From the NCBI GenBank assembly GCA_900073065.1, contig FJOG01000016.1, forward strand, positions 124,001 through 188,000: a DNA stretch of 64,000 bases. Reading direction: 5' to 3'. The translations under genes were made by a program, and so were the position numbers. Under the pieces are notes generated by a model. It was not told where the DNA came from. It searched no databases and saw nothing but the letters and a program-made list of their open reading frames with translations. The stretch is from Phialocephala subalpina (Eukaryota > Ascomycota > Leotiomycetes > Helotiales > Mollisiaceae). Below, in pieces: positions 35,694 through 47,400 of this stretch. How positions within the stretch are numbered: position 1 is the first letter of the stretch; each line of letters begins with the position of its first letter.

Positions 35694-36466
35694 ATGACAA
35701 CAATACCTTCAATAGCCTGCCTAGGCGTAATAGGCAAGAATGTACAAACACTGCCACGCTGTCCCAAAACCGCATGCTAATTGAAAATGTACAGAACAAC
35801 CCCCTCCACATCTCCATCTTCCCCTCCGCGCCCTCCAACACCCCCCTTCGCACCCCTCCCACCTACCTCCTCCCTCCTACCTNNNNNNNNNNNNNNNNNN
35901 NNNNNNNNNNNNNNNNNNNNNNNNNNNNNNNNNNNNNNNNNNNNNNNNNNNNNNNNNNNNNNNNNNNNNNNNNNNNNNNNNNNNNNNNNNNNNNNNNNNN
36001 NNNNNNNNNNNNNNNNNNNNNNNNNNNNNNNNNNNNNNNNNNNNNNNNNNNNNNNNNNNNNNNNNNNNNNNNNNNNNNNNNNNNNNNNNNNNNNNNNNNN
36101 NNNNNNNNNNNNNNNNNNNNNNNNNNNNNNNNNNNNNNNNNNNNNNNNNNNNNNNNNNNNNNNNNNNNNNNNNNNNNNNNNNNNNNNNNNNNNNNNNNNN
36201 NNNNNNNNNNNNNNNNNNNNNNNNNNNNNNNNNNNNNNNNNNNNNNNNNNNNNNNNNNNNNNNNNNNNNNNNNNNNNNNNNNNNNNNNNNNNNNNNNNNN
36301 NNNNNNNNNNNNNNNNNNNNNNNNNNNNNNNNNNNNNNNNNNNNNNNNNNNNNNNNNNNNNNNNNNNNNNNNNNNNAGGGGTGGGAAGAAGATTACTAGT
36401 AGGAAATTTGTGGAGGAGATGAAGAGGATTGGGGAGACGTGGGCGCCGGGTGTAGGAGGCTCGTGA
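35694..36466 (+). CDS. TRAPPC2L: TRAPPC2L/Tca17-like TRAPP subunit, interrupted by assembly gap
   Basis: Exon 1 is 35694-35741 (MTTIPSIACLGVIGKN). The intron is 35742-35794 (GTACAA...TACAG, with TGCTAAT). Exon 2 then opens with NNPLHISIFPSAPSNTPLRT before running into 494 N. After the gap the same gene ends with KKITSRKFVEEMKRIGETWA and PGVGGS. The start ('iAciGvIgK.nnPLhI.ifp') and the end ('kItSkkF..e..riGe.WaPGv') match fungal TRAPPC2L proteins. These are small longin-fold subunits of TRAPP tethering complexes acting as a Rab exchange factor at the Golgi. The middle of the protein is missing, so its length cannot be stated. The gap edges are C/T-rich, which may have caused the assembly break. 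Confidence 0.75.
35883..36376. other. Assembly gap of 494 N
   Basis: A run of undetermined bases inside the TRAPPC2L-like gene. The left edge is a pyrimidine-rich tract (CCCTCC/ACCTCC repeats). Confidence 1.
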
Positions 36467-37352
36467 GGGGATACTGGCGGAGTTGGGATAGGGATTGCTT
36501 GCAAGTTGTTGGGATTATGACCTGCTTGATCGGGGTGCATTGCGATGGCGTTGATACCAGGAATGGAAATCCAAGTTTGTCTCTTGCAATCGTTCAAGAG
36601 CCTAGGGACACATTTGGATGCAAAATCGGGACAAGGTGCTTAGATTGTTTGGCACATTGAACATACTCCAGCTTTGTCTGAGTATTTGGTGTACTAGATC
36701 TGCGATTTGATATTCATACTGTTCGCCTTCTATTGGGACATGTTCACCCGGAAAAGTTATGACACCAAGTGGGACGTTGACTTAGACTTGACTGTTCAAG
36801 TTGAGTGCTCAATAGCAAGCTCAATGCCCAGCATGAAAGCAATATTGGCTAAATTTATGATTTAATTCCACTGGTAATTATTCATTACATGTCATTACTG
36901 CAAGTACTTGCACAGCCAATAACGGTTTCAAGCATGAGAGTCCATGACAAATTCGTAGCTTTGCGGCTTCCTAAATGTCCAGCTAGTAGATACCAATCGG
37001 GTAAGAAGAGGGTTTTCACGTCAGGTGTAGCATTTTTTAGCACGAGTCAAGAGCAGTTTTTAAATGTTGAATCACACAATAAGAGAGGTGAACATGTAGT
37101 TATGAGGTACGTCTCTCAGCTAGACTCGAGCGAGTCAGCTATGCTCCTACTATTGTAGAAGGACTAAAAATCCATGCTGCTATGTAATTTTTAAGAATGC
37201 CTCGCAGTGGAGCTCCAGTTAAAGCCACTTCTAGCTCCCAATATGTGTACAAATGATCGTACAAGAACGCAACGCCTTGTCATGCCATCCCGAATCATCA
37301 TCGCTGCAACTCCAGGGCCTGTCGAAAACCCGACGTCCTCAAAGTCCACTGC
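36467..37352. other. Intergenic between convergent genes
   Basis: An 886-bp spacer, AT-rich between 36660 and 36900. A plus-strand frame at 36889-37158 has no motif. Confidence 0.4.
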
Positions 37353-39150
37353 TCACTTCTTCTGTCGCTTGGTGCTCTTCTCGCTAACTGCGCTCAAAAC
37401 ACTCGCGCTCCGCTTGTGCTGCCCACCCGTATCACTCATGCTAGGTGCTGCGCTCTTCTCCCGCTCTCCCTCCTCCACCTTAACATCCCTATCATCGCCG
37501 ACGCCATCTCCACCGAAACCAGACATCTTAGCTGCTCGCTCCTCTTCCTCTCTACGCTTCTTTTCCTTGATCGTGTTAATTTCGCCCTGAATCTTCTCCA
37601 TGACCTTTCTCTGATCGATCAAGGTAGCAATGCCACCCAATAAAGCCTCATAACTCTCCCCAACAGCGATCGTAGGCATAATGAGCCGGTGCGGGATACC
37701 CAGCTCCGTGAGGACACTGAGCATCTTCTGTTGCTGGACGGAGGATTTGCTTGTAATTGGCTTCTGGAGTTTTTCAGAGCGGAAACTTGGACCACTGCTA
37801 GGAATACGTTCGGGGATCTTGACGCCATACAACTGCATTTCTTCCGGAGCAAGCTGGCGACGCTCGGTTGGACCTGGCTGTGCTGGACCTTTCTTGTTGT
37901 TGCTGCCTCCGCTAGGACCAGATGTGGACTCACGGACACTGCTCTCACGACGATCGAAGCTGGGTTGTTGGTTCAGGCCACTCGGGCCAGCAGGACTGGT
38001 TCCGTCCGGGCCCATGATTGATCTCCTCTTCTTTGACTTGTCGGCCTGCATGAGCTGATGAAGCAATTGTTGCAAACCTTGACTTGAAGTGAAGACGCCG
38101 ATGTTGCCTGTGCTTGGAGGAGCCTCGAGTCTGGCATAAAGCTCTCGTCGTTCCTCTGCAAGCTTGTCTGACCTAGCAAGGATACGCTTGAGCTCTATTA
38201 GTAGACTTTCTTCTTCCCTGGCTTCCTCCTTCGTCCTAGAGAATGCAGCCTCGGCAAACTGCTTGCGACTCTTTTCTTGGTTCGGGTTGAAGTTTTGCAT
38301 CAGCTCCAATAGATTGAACTCTGCTTGGTTCATCGACTCTGGAGGCTTATGGACTTTCATCATAGTAGCTGCTACCGTGTAGTACCGCGCCTTCAGATTC
38401 TCCAGAGTTCTGTTCTCGGCCTTTGCAACGATAGCGACCTCAGCAGTTTCGGGATCTAGGTTTATAGCCGGTTGATACTCGTATCGATCCCAGATGATGG
38501 GCCATCTCAAATCGTAGTCCCGAGCCAAAGATACCAGGTAGTCCGTCTCGTCTTTGGACCAGTTGTTATCTTGTAAATGTCGTTGGTACTGCTCGTCATC
38601 GTATTGCGGCGTAATGACTTTAACATTATACTTCGCAAATGTGGAGTCCTCGACCACCCCACCATCTTGCGCAACCGCCTCTCCCTCTCCAGACGGCGCT
38701 GCGGAAGATTCGTCCTTGCGCCTCCAATGTTTTAATACTAGAGTCTCATCGTCCCTAGCTGAGTTCTTGAAAGACCTATTCTCCCACTTCGCGGCAGGTT
38801 TTCTGCTTCCAAACCGCTTCTTCTTGAAGACTGATACCTCCGGTACGATCGCGATCGGATTGTCGCCTCCTAGATTCTGTACTTCTCGCGCGAGACCTTT
38901 AAGAACGGGTCGCGGTGCCGCAACCTTTTGTTTCTTGGCCGGTCGTGGTGCCGCCTCCCCTGCATACGCAACATATGATTAGCATACCAAATTCGTCCGT
39001 TTGAGGAGTAGAGTCAGATGCAGTAGGAGTAAGCAAAAAAAATATGCCTGAAGTAATTCTATAGTCGCAAATGTGGAAAGGCGTAAAGGTAAGAGGAAGG
39101 TCAAGCTTACCTGGGAGGTCCAGCATGTCGCGCACATCATGAGAAGTCAT
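37353..39150 (-). CDS. SWC4: SWR1/NuA4 complex subunit Swc4 (DMAP1 homologue)
   Basis: Exon 1 is 39111-39150 (MTSHDVRDMLDLPG), the intron is 38960-39110 (GTAAGC...TGCAG, phase 1), and exon 2 is 37353-38959, giving 548 aa. The first exon is the invariant 'DvrdiLdLp' start of the family. A basic stretch (PRPAKKQKVAAPRP) precedes VSVFKKKRFGSRKPAAKWE, another Swc4 signature. The SANT/Myb-like domain includes HLQDNNWSKDETDYLVSLAR, then YDLRWPIIWDRYEY. The C-terminal half has a DMAP1-type helix region and a Lys/Glu-rich tail ending KSTKRQKK. Swc4 is shared by SWR1, which installs H2A.Z, and NuA4, which acetylates H4. It is nuclear and usually essential. It is divergent from the p24 gene at 39457. 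Confidence 0.95.
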
Positions 39151-39456
39151 GATGAGTATTATAATGTCTATGCCCTATGCCCCACGGAAGATCGATGGAT
39201 TCGTTGCGCACTGTATGTTCGTTGATGAAATAGAATCCCGCGTCGACGTTTTGATATCGCGTTAGGTTTCCCAATCTGCACGTGATGGACGCTAATCTAG
39301 GCTACACTAAACCGTCTTGATTTATCCCTGTCAGAAATCATCGAGAAGTCGCGAACGTGGCAGAGAGCAAGGAGAAGAGCCAAGGAGAGAAGCAGCTCGC
39401 GCGACCCTCCCAATCCCAACGCCTACACTCGACTTCGAATCGATTTAAGAACGACA
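39151..39456. promoter_or_regulatory. Compact divergent promoter SWC4 / p24
   Basis: Only 306 bp separate the two start codons on opposite strands, so both core promoters must lie here. No TATA box is obvious. A 'gcacgtga' motif occurs at about 39279-39286. Confidence 0.4.
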
Positions 39457-40273
39457 ATGAGGTCAATAATCCCCCTCCTCTCGTTGAGCGCCCTGCTCGT
39501 CCCAGTTCAATCACTATATTTCTACATCGACGGCTCAGCACCAAAATGTTTCTTCGAGGAGCTACCAAAGGATACGCTCGTGGTTGGAAAATACGTCGCG
39601 GAGGAATATGACGAGAATACAAAGCAATGGTCGAAACATGATGGCGTCAATGTCTTCATCACCGTCGATGTACGCCCCCCCAATACCCACCTCCAACCTT
39701 CAGCCCTCCCTTTTCCGAGACTAGAAACTGACTTGAATTGGAATCACAGGAAGTATTCGACAACGACCACCGCGTCGTAACCCAAAAAGGTTCATCATCA
39801 GGCCGCTTCACATTCACAGCCGCAGATTCAGGCGACCACAAGATCTGCTTCCTCCCCTCCTCCAACTCCGGAAATCAAGGCTGGCTCTCAGTCCTCCATC
39901 CTATGGGCGGCATCAAGTTGACTTTGGACTTGGCGATTGGAGAGACGAGCAATATTGAGAGTACGGACAAGGGCAAGATTCAAGATATCGTGAAGAGGGT
40001 TAAGGATCTAAATGGTAGATTGCAGGACATCAGGCGTGAGCAGGTGTTCCAACGGGTAAGTCTTTTCTTGACATATCAAGGAAATGGTATGAATTGGGAA
40101 TGCAAATGCTGACAATAGTGCAGGAACGTGAGGCTGAATTCAGAGATCAATCTGAATCTACGAACGCACGAGTGGTGAGATGGACCTTGGTTCAGCTGGT
40201 CGTTTTGGGCATCACTTGTGCATGGCAACTATCTCATCTTAGATCTTTCTTCATCAAGCAAAAGTTGACATAG
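39457..40273 (+). CDS. p24 family (emp24/gp25L) cargo receptor
   Basis: Exons 39457-39669, 39750-40055 and 40124-40273 (both introns phase 0, canonical) give 222 aa. A signal peptide covers about residues 1-19 ([19 protein letters not shown]). The GOLD domain begins with [20 protein letters not shown] and has its second Cys in [12 protein letters not shown] coiled-coil follows ([20 protein letters not shown], then [18 protein letters not shown]). One transmembrane helix ([17 protein letters not shown]) precedes a short cytosolic tail, [11 protein letters not shown], which has the Phe pair used for COPII export. The N-terminal pattern is closest to the p24-alpha (Erp1/5/6) group. The protein would cycle between ER and Golgi and help package secretory cargo. 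Confidence 0.93.
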
Positions 40274-40963
40274 AAAGTACCATCTGGAACGGGTTCGGGA
40301 GACTGGGAAACTTGTAAAGTAGGAAATGGAGGCATGCCTGGGCTGGAGTAAATCACTCGTGCACAACTAGGGAGTTCACATAATCGAGTTCAATTTCTTG
40401 ACAATCTTTTCAGAAACCTTTTCCATTCATAGAACTGTGAGCCCAAGAAATCTCCGGTCCGATGCTTCTATTCACCCATTCGCCGTTGCTTCGCTCCCGA
40501 AACTATACTATCGTGAAGTCCCTTCCGTGCGACACCAAGACCAAGCCGTCTTTGTACTCGAGAGCCATGAAAGGGAATGCGATGCTGATGAGGAAACGTG
40601 AAAACAAAATATTAGTCTTGAAGTAATCTGACATGGGCCGTACGCCGGGTGGAGGATTGTATGATGCCGTTTTGTGTGTGGAGCCCGTAATCTAGGCAGG
40701 AGATGTATGTGACAAGCAGCGAGAGTCGTATCTGCAAAGAGCAGAAGAGAAAGACGTGGGAGGCGCAAACTTCCGGCGTTTGGCAGGAAGCGTACATGTG
40801 ATTAGGAAGAGTGGGTCCAGGAAGAGGATTTTGGTCATAAACGCCTTCAGAAGAATGGCGATCGGTATGAGAATCTTGTAATGGCGAGAATCGTAGTGGT
40901 CATGGCGAGGTATTCATCCTGCAGAGAATCAGTAATGAGACATGGAAGCGAAGATACAGCTCA
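40274..40963. other. Intergenic between convergent genes, with 3' UTR intron
   Basis: A 690-bp 3'-to-3' spacer. Its right end (40919-40968) overlaps a probable 50-nt intron of the kinase gene, described in the findings. No other feature was seen. Confidence 0.4.
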
Positions 40964-42566
40964 CTAACCGCAGCACAGGGTCTTCATCAACTTCTGGAAG
41001 CCCGACAGTTGTGGTTCCGAGCCTCGTCCGTTCTGTGGTTGAGCGCTCATGTTGGGTTGGGCTGTCATCCTTTGGGGCAAGTTGTTTGAGCTGTTCTGGA
41101 ACTGTGCCTGGGTTGAGCCTGTTGGAGTAGCGACGTCTTGGAGCCCCCCCGCCGCTCCGCTGCTGCGTTTTGGAGCCAATCCGCCTGGGGCGTTTGGCCG
41201 ATCGCGCGTCTTGCCCATCCCCGGCTTGATCGGAGATGGAGGCGGGGGTTGCGCGGCGTTTAAACGGGCGGCAGTAAGGTGGCCTGGTGTGCTGTTTCCT
41301 GCTCTCGTTGTACCGTGTAATTCTCTCTGTGATGCTCCAGGAACGGCGTTCGGTTGATGGAGCATGTGTTGCGACGGATGTTGCTTCATTGCCTCCCATC
41401 CTTTGCCATTGTTGAGCTTCATCCAGTCGTACTCTCCATCCTCAACCTCTCCGGTGTTCTTCAAAGCCTGGGTGAAAAGATCCCGAAGGTAGTCGTAGTC
41501 GGGGGTATCCTCGAAGCCAAGATTCCGAACATAGCTCAAGTATTTGTTGAACTCCTCTGGGAAACCATCACACAGATCCTTGATAGCAGTCGTCTGCTTC
41601 TTCTCTCCAATCTTCTCGTACTTTTGCTTGTTGGTCGCAGCCTTGAGCCCTTGCCATGGCAGCCCACCTCTCAAGAAGTACATGAAAACATGTCCCAACG
41701 CCTCTAAATCATCTCTTCGCGATTGTTCTCTGCCCAAATGTGTGTTGATACTCATGTATCTCGCAGTGCCGGACAAGGACTTTCGCTCACGGTAAGGAAT
41801 GTGTTGCTTCGTCTTGGGGTCTCGGTATTGCTTGGCCATGCCGAAATCTACCACATGGATCACATTTGCTGACTTCGACCCGGGTCGGCCAATGAGAAAG
41901 TTGTCAGGCTTTATGTCCCGGTAGATGAGGTTCTTTTCGTGGATGGTTTGAACTCGAGAAAGCTATTTTCGTCAGCACGAGGCTAGCCGCAGTTGACAAC
42001 ACAACAAACCATTTGCTTCGCCACCATAACCACAGTCTTTGTAGAGAATCTTCTATTGCAGTGATCGAAAAGATCTTCGAGCGAAGGGCCGAGGAGGTCG
42101 ATGACCAGGATGTTGTGGAGTCCTTCTTGACCGAAATAATAGACATTAGGGATACCAGCTATGCAATTGTCAACTCTATGTCATTATACTTAATATCTGA
42201 TATACTAACGGCAGCCAACAAGAATTTTATAAGTTCGGTACTCGTCTCGCAATTGTGGGGCATCGCTCTTTCGAGGCTCCTGAAAAGTGATATATCAGTA
42301 TGTCGTTCTCTGCTCGTTCAGAAGGGATTGACGTACGAATTTGATGGCGACACTGCTATTGTTCAGGAGGTTCAATCCCTCGAAAATTACACCGAAAGAC
42401 CCTATTGAGAGTTAGCACGACCAGTTCCAGGGAGCAAGAAAAGGCTGCTGACCTTCACCGATCTTCTTCCCAACTCTGTAGTGCACACCCACGCTGCTAG
42501 AAGTCAGACACATGCGCTGCCATTGTATATCGTAGAATCTTACACGTTGGACGACGAGGAAGACAT
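40964..42566 (-). CDS. Casein kinase I, membrane-anchored YCK type
   Basis: Six coding exons (42544-42566, 42453-42496, 42337-42401, 42210-42279, 42010-42158 and 40964-41962) give 449 aa. The kinase domain starts at about residue 10: [20 protein letters not shown], catalytic Lys in VAIKF, catalytic loop in [16 protein letters not shown] in [10 protein letters not shown], and the CK1 signature [16 protein letters not shown]. The C-terminal 130 residues are Pro/Gln/Asn-rich. The protein ends [11 protein letters not shown], and the Cys pair fits the palmitoylated tail of yeast Yck1/Yck2, which tethers the kinase to the plasma membrane. Such kinases act in glucose sensing, endocytosis and septum/morphology control. 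The first exons are very short, a common feature of fungal CK1 genes. A possible extra intron at the stop codon leaves the protein unchanged. Confidence 0.95.
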
Positions 42567-44458
42567 TGTTAAGGAGATGTCGAGGGTCTAGAAGTCGACA
42601 GGCTGAGTCGCAAGGAAACGGGACGACGTGAACGGCGGATCATTCGACAGCGATGGTAGCAGAGAGTCCACCTTCTGGTATCCTCGGAGCGATGTGCTTC
42701 GCTCCCCTCTCCACGATGGTCGGTCGCGTTATGGTGTGAGAAATCGATAAGAAGAAAGGTAGGAGGAGGTCGAGCGTCGTAAAGCGAGAGCTTTAGTTCA
42801 GGCGAAGTTCAGGCGTCGAGATTTCACGACAAGGCGCAGCAGCAACGAGCCCTGTTTGTCGGATCATCAATGCCCTCAAAGACAATTGAGAAGCCTCAAA
42901 GAGAGTCGAATTGAATGAAGTCCGTGATAGACTGCTAACTAAGCAAAAAGACGGAAGTTGCAGTCCAAGTCGAGCACGAGCAAGAGCAAGAGCAAGACGA
43001 GTCAACTGCATTATGAGACTTCTCGCCAGACGTACCTAGCGTGAACAGCTCGGCCGCCGTAGACTTCAGTGCATCGACCCTAAAATACAATCTCACCATT
43101 CATGGAGAAGACTGCCCTCAAAGCAGAATGCGGTGAAGGGAAATTAAACACTTGATTTCTTCTTTTGTTGAGGCATCTGCGGGCTACCACGTGCAAGCGG
43201 AGACATTCACTTCACGATTCACATTCTATTGTATTGTGCATTGCAATCAAGACATGCAATTCGTATCTTTCTTCATTCTTCAGGTTGACCCTACAGCAGC
43301 AAAGATCACAGCGAATAATGCTTCTAGAAGCTCGTGTGGTCGTATGGGCCTCCCACTCAGCCTTCCCCTCAGACTCAGGAACCTCACATCTGCAATCAAC
43401 TTTAGTACTAGCGTTGACCTAAGATGTTTGGTTCCAATATGGGGCGAGTCCCACACTGATTGGCTCCTTTCAGGGGCTGGTCTTGTTGAAGACTGCTATA
43501 AGTCACGGATATTAATTGGCTCCAGATGAACGGCATTGCGACAGGAACAGGAGTCAGCTCCAGCATCAACAACCCGGACGAGAGCCAGAATACGGTTCGT
43601 CCAGAACCTGTTCGAGGGGCTAGAAACCGAGATCGGCACCGCCTGCACTTTAAATTCTCTACTCCACCTTGCAAGTTAGAGCCTCCTGGCCGTTGGGCTT
43701 CCCAAAATCCGATGGTTCGAAACAGAAAAACTACCGTCTGCAGGTACCTCGTGTTTGATAGATCACAGGTACGAGCATCACGCCTCCCGTATCAGGTGCC
43801 GAAGCGGTGAAATAAATCTTTGGCCGGGTATCGAGATCCAGAAAGAAAAAAAGAACTTTTCCTAGCTCAGGCACTGAGGAGACCAGGACAAGGTAGCCCC
43901 ACGATACATCCAGCGAAGTAAAGCCTAGCATCGAGATCATCTCCGTTCCAAACCCTGCCTGAGAGTTCGCCGCCATCTGAACCTTGGTGCTTTGACCAGA
44001 ACCCCGCAAACTGATATTACTCGCTTGATGTCTCGTCGTCCAATCTCGAGATGAAAGCCGTGTGTCAACTGGAATTTCGCACGGAACCAGTCAGATGCTC
44101 GTGTACGAGTCGTCGAATTTCATGCCGGAACCAACATCTCGAATTGTATATTTCCTCACAAGCGAGTCTGAGCACGTTCATCGCTTGATCGGTTATAAAA
44201 TTGTAAGCTCACAGTCAAGATTTGGAAACTCAAAAACAGTCAGGGGAAACAACTTGGTCACTGTTTTCGGAAAGTTGGTACTTGGGACATCTCGGGCGGC
44301 GGCTCAAGACCAGCTGCTTGATTCGCTCAGATCCTAATTTACATTACAATGCTCCTTTCATGCTACTTTCCAGTACGCCGATGCGGGAATCAAGAATAAA
44401 AAATCGCACTTTGTACAGTTAGTCCACCCGTTATTCGTTATATGCTGCCCAAACTCGC
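42567..44458. other. Long spacer: kinase 5' leader, then no supported gene
   Basis: The first 500 bp probably hold the kinase leader, with an AG-rich tract at 42960-43000 (repeated 'gagcaagagc'). Frames at 43152-43810 (plus) and 43408-44009 (minus) overlap and show no motif. Confidence 0.4.
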
Positions 44459-47400
44459 TCAAGGTCTGAAAGAACTCCTGAAATTTCCCACACCGTTAAC
44501 TTTTGTCTTGGGCTTGAATCGCGGCTTTGAATGCAGCAAACCCTCAGCCTTCTTCATCTCACTCGCCGCAATCCCTTCCTCTAGATCGGCAAGCTTTGCT
44601 GCGATCTGGTTCATTCTGCTCCCGTCATCGGTCTCCTCGTTGAGTTCTGCGTCGTGATCATCCTTTGCTTGGGATAGGGCTGATTGATACCACTGGTCCA
44701 GTCTGCACTTCTCGATGAGTGGCCTCAGAGTGGCGTCTTCCACAAGCATGTCCTGCATAATTTGCTCTCTAATACTAGCGTCGCACTCCGAGAAGCGGGA
44801 ATCGAGTTCATCAACGCCAGCGCCCAAGACATCTTCAGGGCTCATGGGCTTGATGTCCGATTTCTTGTCGAACAGACCTAGTGTTGTTAACTTGACAGAC
44901 CTATGGCGGCAGATTCATACTTACGGTCTTTGAGGCACTGTCTAAAGGTCTGGTAGAGTGCGGTTCGTGCAACTTGCTCTGATACCTGCAAATCATCTTT
45001 CTGGGCGGTATTATTGATCTCTGCCCAGTCATCGCGCAACATGCATCGTCTCCAAACGATGCGCTGTGTTAGGGTCTTCTCCTCCTTGTCGGCCAGTCCA
45101 AAACGAGTAGCTTTGAGAGCCAGGTAAAATTGCTGGCTGCGAAGGTAATACAATTCGTCAGAGATACCGTTTCCACCCATCAGTGTGAGAAGATCGATCA
45201 GCCCCAGCGCATTCATTGCTTCGTGCTTAATGAGAGAAGCCATACCCTCGTTAAGGAGTGATAGGACTTTCGGCTGTTTAATCAAATTGTTGTTGCCGTA
45301 AGATTCCAGTGCCAGTTGTAGCTCAGCCTTCTCATCGATGGCCGGTTCGACACAAGGAAGAATAAAATCAAAGATTGTCTCCTGGATTTTGATCAAGCCA
45401 AGCTGTTTATGGACGGATGAGAGTTCAGTCTTGCCTCCATCTGGTATCAGGATACCATTTGCCTGACTATAACTCCTACCTGCTAGCAGTGCAAGCTTGC
45501 CCAAGCTCAATTCGACATGCTTGCTCCACAAATCATTTTCGCTATTGAGTCCAAGGTCTAACAAGGTCTCCGAGGCTTGGCCAAAGTCGGTCTCTCGGGT
45601 AATGTCGTTGATCCAAGACAACTTTGCGTACTCCTTTCTGTTGCGCAGAAATGTGGTTAGATATTCTTGCTGTTCTGGCCACCCATCGAGCAAGTCAGAC
45701 ATCAGCTTCTCATTGATATCTTCTTCGAAGAACGCCGTTGCCCATGGAGCACCAAACTTAGTAAAGCAGTGTTGGACTCGGTCTCTCAAGATGTGGTATT
45801 GCCGAATGAAACCCATTCGTTGCTCTTCCGTGATACCCTTTTCTTGCGAACTTGCGGAAGTAAATTGAAGTCCATATCTGAGCACCGACGCGAGACTTGG
45901 TAACAGCTCATACTTCTCTGCCAAGTTAGCAGCAGCCTCGGAAAGCTCGAGCTCCCCAGCGAGACTTTTAATCGTGTTATGCTGGACTTGACTCATCAGA
46001 GCGTCAATCTTCCCCGCCTGGAGCTGCCATTTATCGTCTTCTTGGCAGGTGTCCCACCGGACGCGCTCGCGGCTTGACCGGATAGCAATGTCAAGAAGAG
46101 ATGGAAGTTCCTGTCGTAATTTCCGCACTACTCTGGGGTGTTGCGCATGTTCCCCGTTTCCATCGTCCTTTGCCCAATACTCCTTCGTGAGCTCTCCCGT
46201 TAGGTCCGTCTGCTTTCGCAGATTCTCCGTGGTGAAAATGGTTGATGTCCAGAATTCAGGGAGGCCTTCGTAGCCGACTTTCAAGATACCGTATTCCAGT
46301 TGTTCATTCCCAAGGCCGTACAGATCAAGGTTTGCAATACGGAATTCGAACGCAGCCTCGAGTGCACCAAGAACTATATCATTCCCCTCACTCAGCAGTG
46401 CCATGATACCGTCAGGGTCTTTCTTGCCATCTTGATAGGTGTACTTAATGACTTGGTAAGCCCAGGGGATCGCGACCTCAAGATTCCAGGCGTCATTGAT
46501 GAACCAAAGTCGTACACGATCCAGTTCTCCTCTCTCTGTTGCAGGTTCGGTCTTGTAGTCCTCATGGATGAACTCAACAACTTCCGTTAGCATACCACGT
46601 TTTTCACCATCGGGCTTTTCTTTGAGGCCTGCGTCGTAGAGCTTCCACATGGATGATGCAGCAGCCATCTTTTCTGCCGCCCAAAGAAGTCTCCATTTCG
46701 TTGCCCGATCCAGATCAACTTGGCTAGCTTGAAGGAATTTCGCAAGGTCATGCAAAGCTGCAGAACGCTTCTTGAGGTTTTGTTCGAGCGAACCGATCTG
46801 ATCAGAAATATACGGACTTTTGGACTTTGATATCTCCAGACTTAAGTCCAAGGCGGCATCGCCTACCTGCTCTGGCGAGAATTCAAACTCCGATCGAACA
46901 GCAAAATTAAGAGGGTTGTGATCGAGGGTGCCGAAAAACACAGCTTGCTCCAATTTGCTTTTTGCAGTAACCTGTCGTGCTCGGATCAAAGTCAACTTGG
47001 TAACATCGGTTGCCGCCACACGCACAACTCCGCCTCCTCTCACCATGAGAACAACTGCAGGATGCTTGGCTTTGTGGCGACGAGACTTCGAGTCCTCGAT
47101 GTTGTGTGAAGGACCCTGTGGCTCCTCCATGCCTGAGCCTACAATCTCGACATTCATGTCCTGTCGGAAATCAACAACATCCTCGAAGGACATAGGTAAT
47201 AAATCACTCTCCGACAAAAGTTGATTATCCGGAGAATCTGGTTGTCTTGCCATGGAGAATACTACCACAGCTCGACCAAAGACAATGTAGGCAACAAGGG
47301 TTGGATGTGGCAGATATAATCGCGGCTTTGCCGTCGCCATCTGGCTTACTGGTGTTTTGTATGTCTTGATAGGTCGAATGCTTCCAATGTCCAAGTCGTT

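Noticed and set aside
35774..36597. Long frames spanning the N run on both strands
   Set aside because: They are open only because the unknown bases contain no stops. Only the plus-strand edges match a family.
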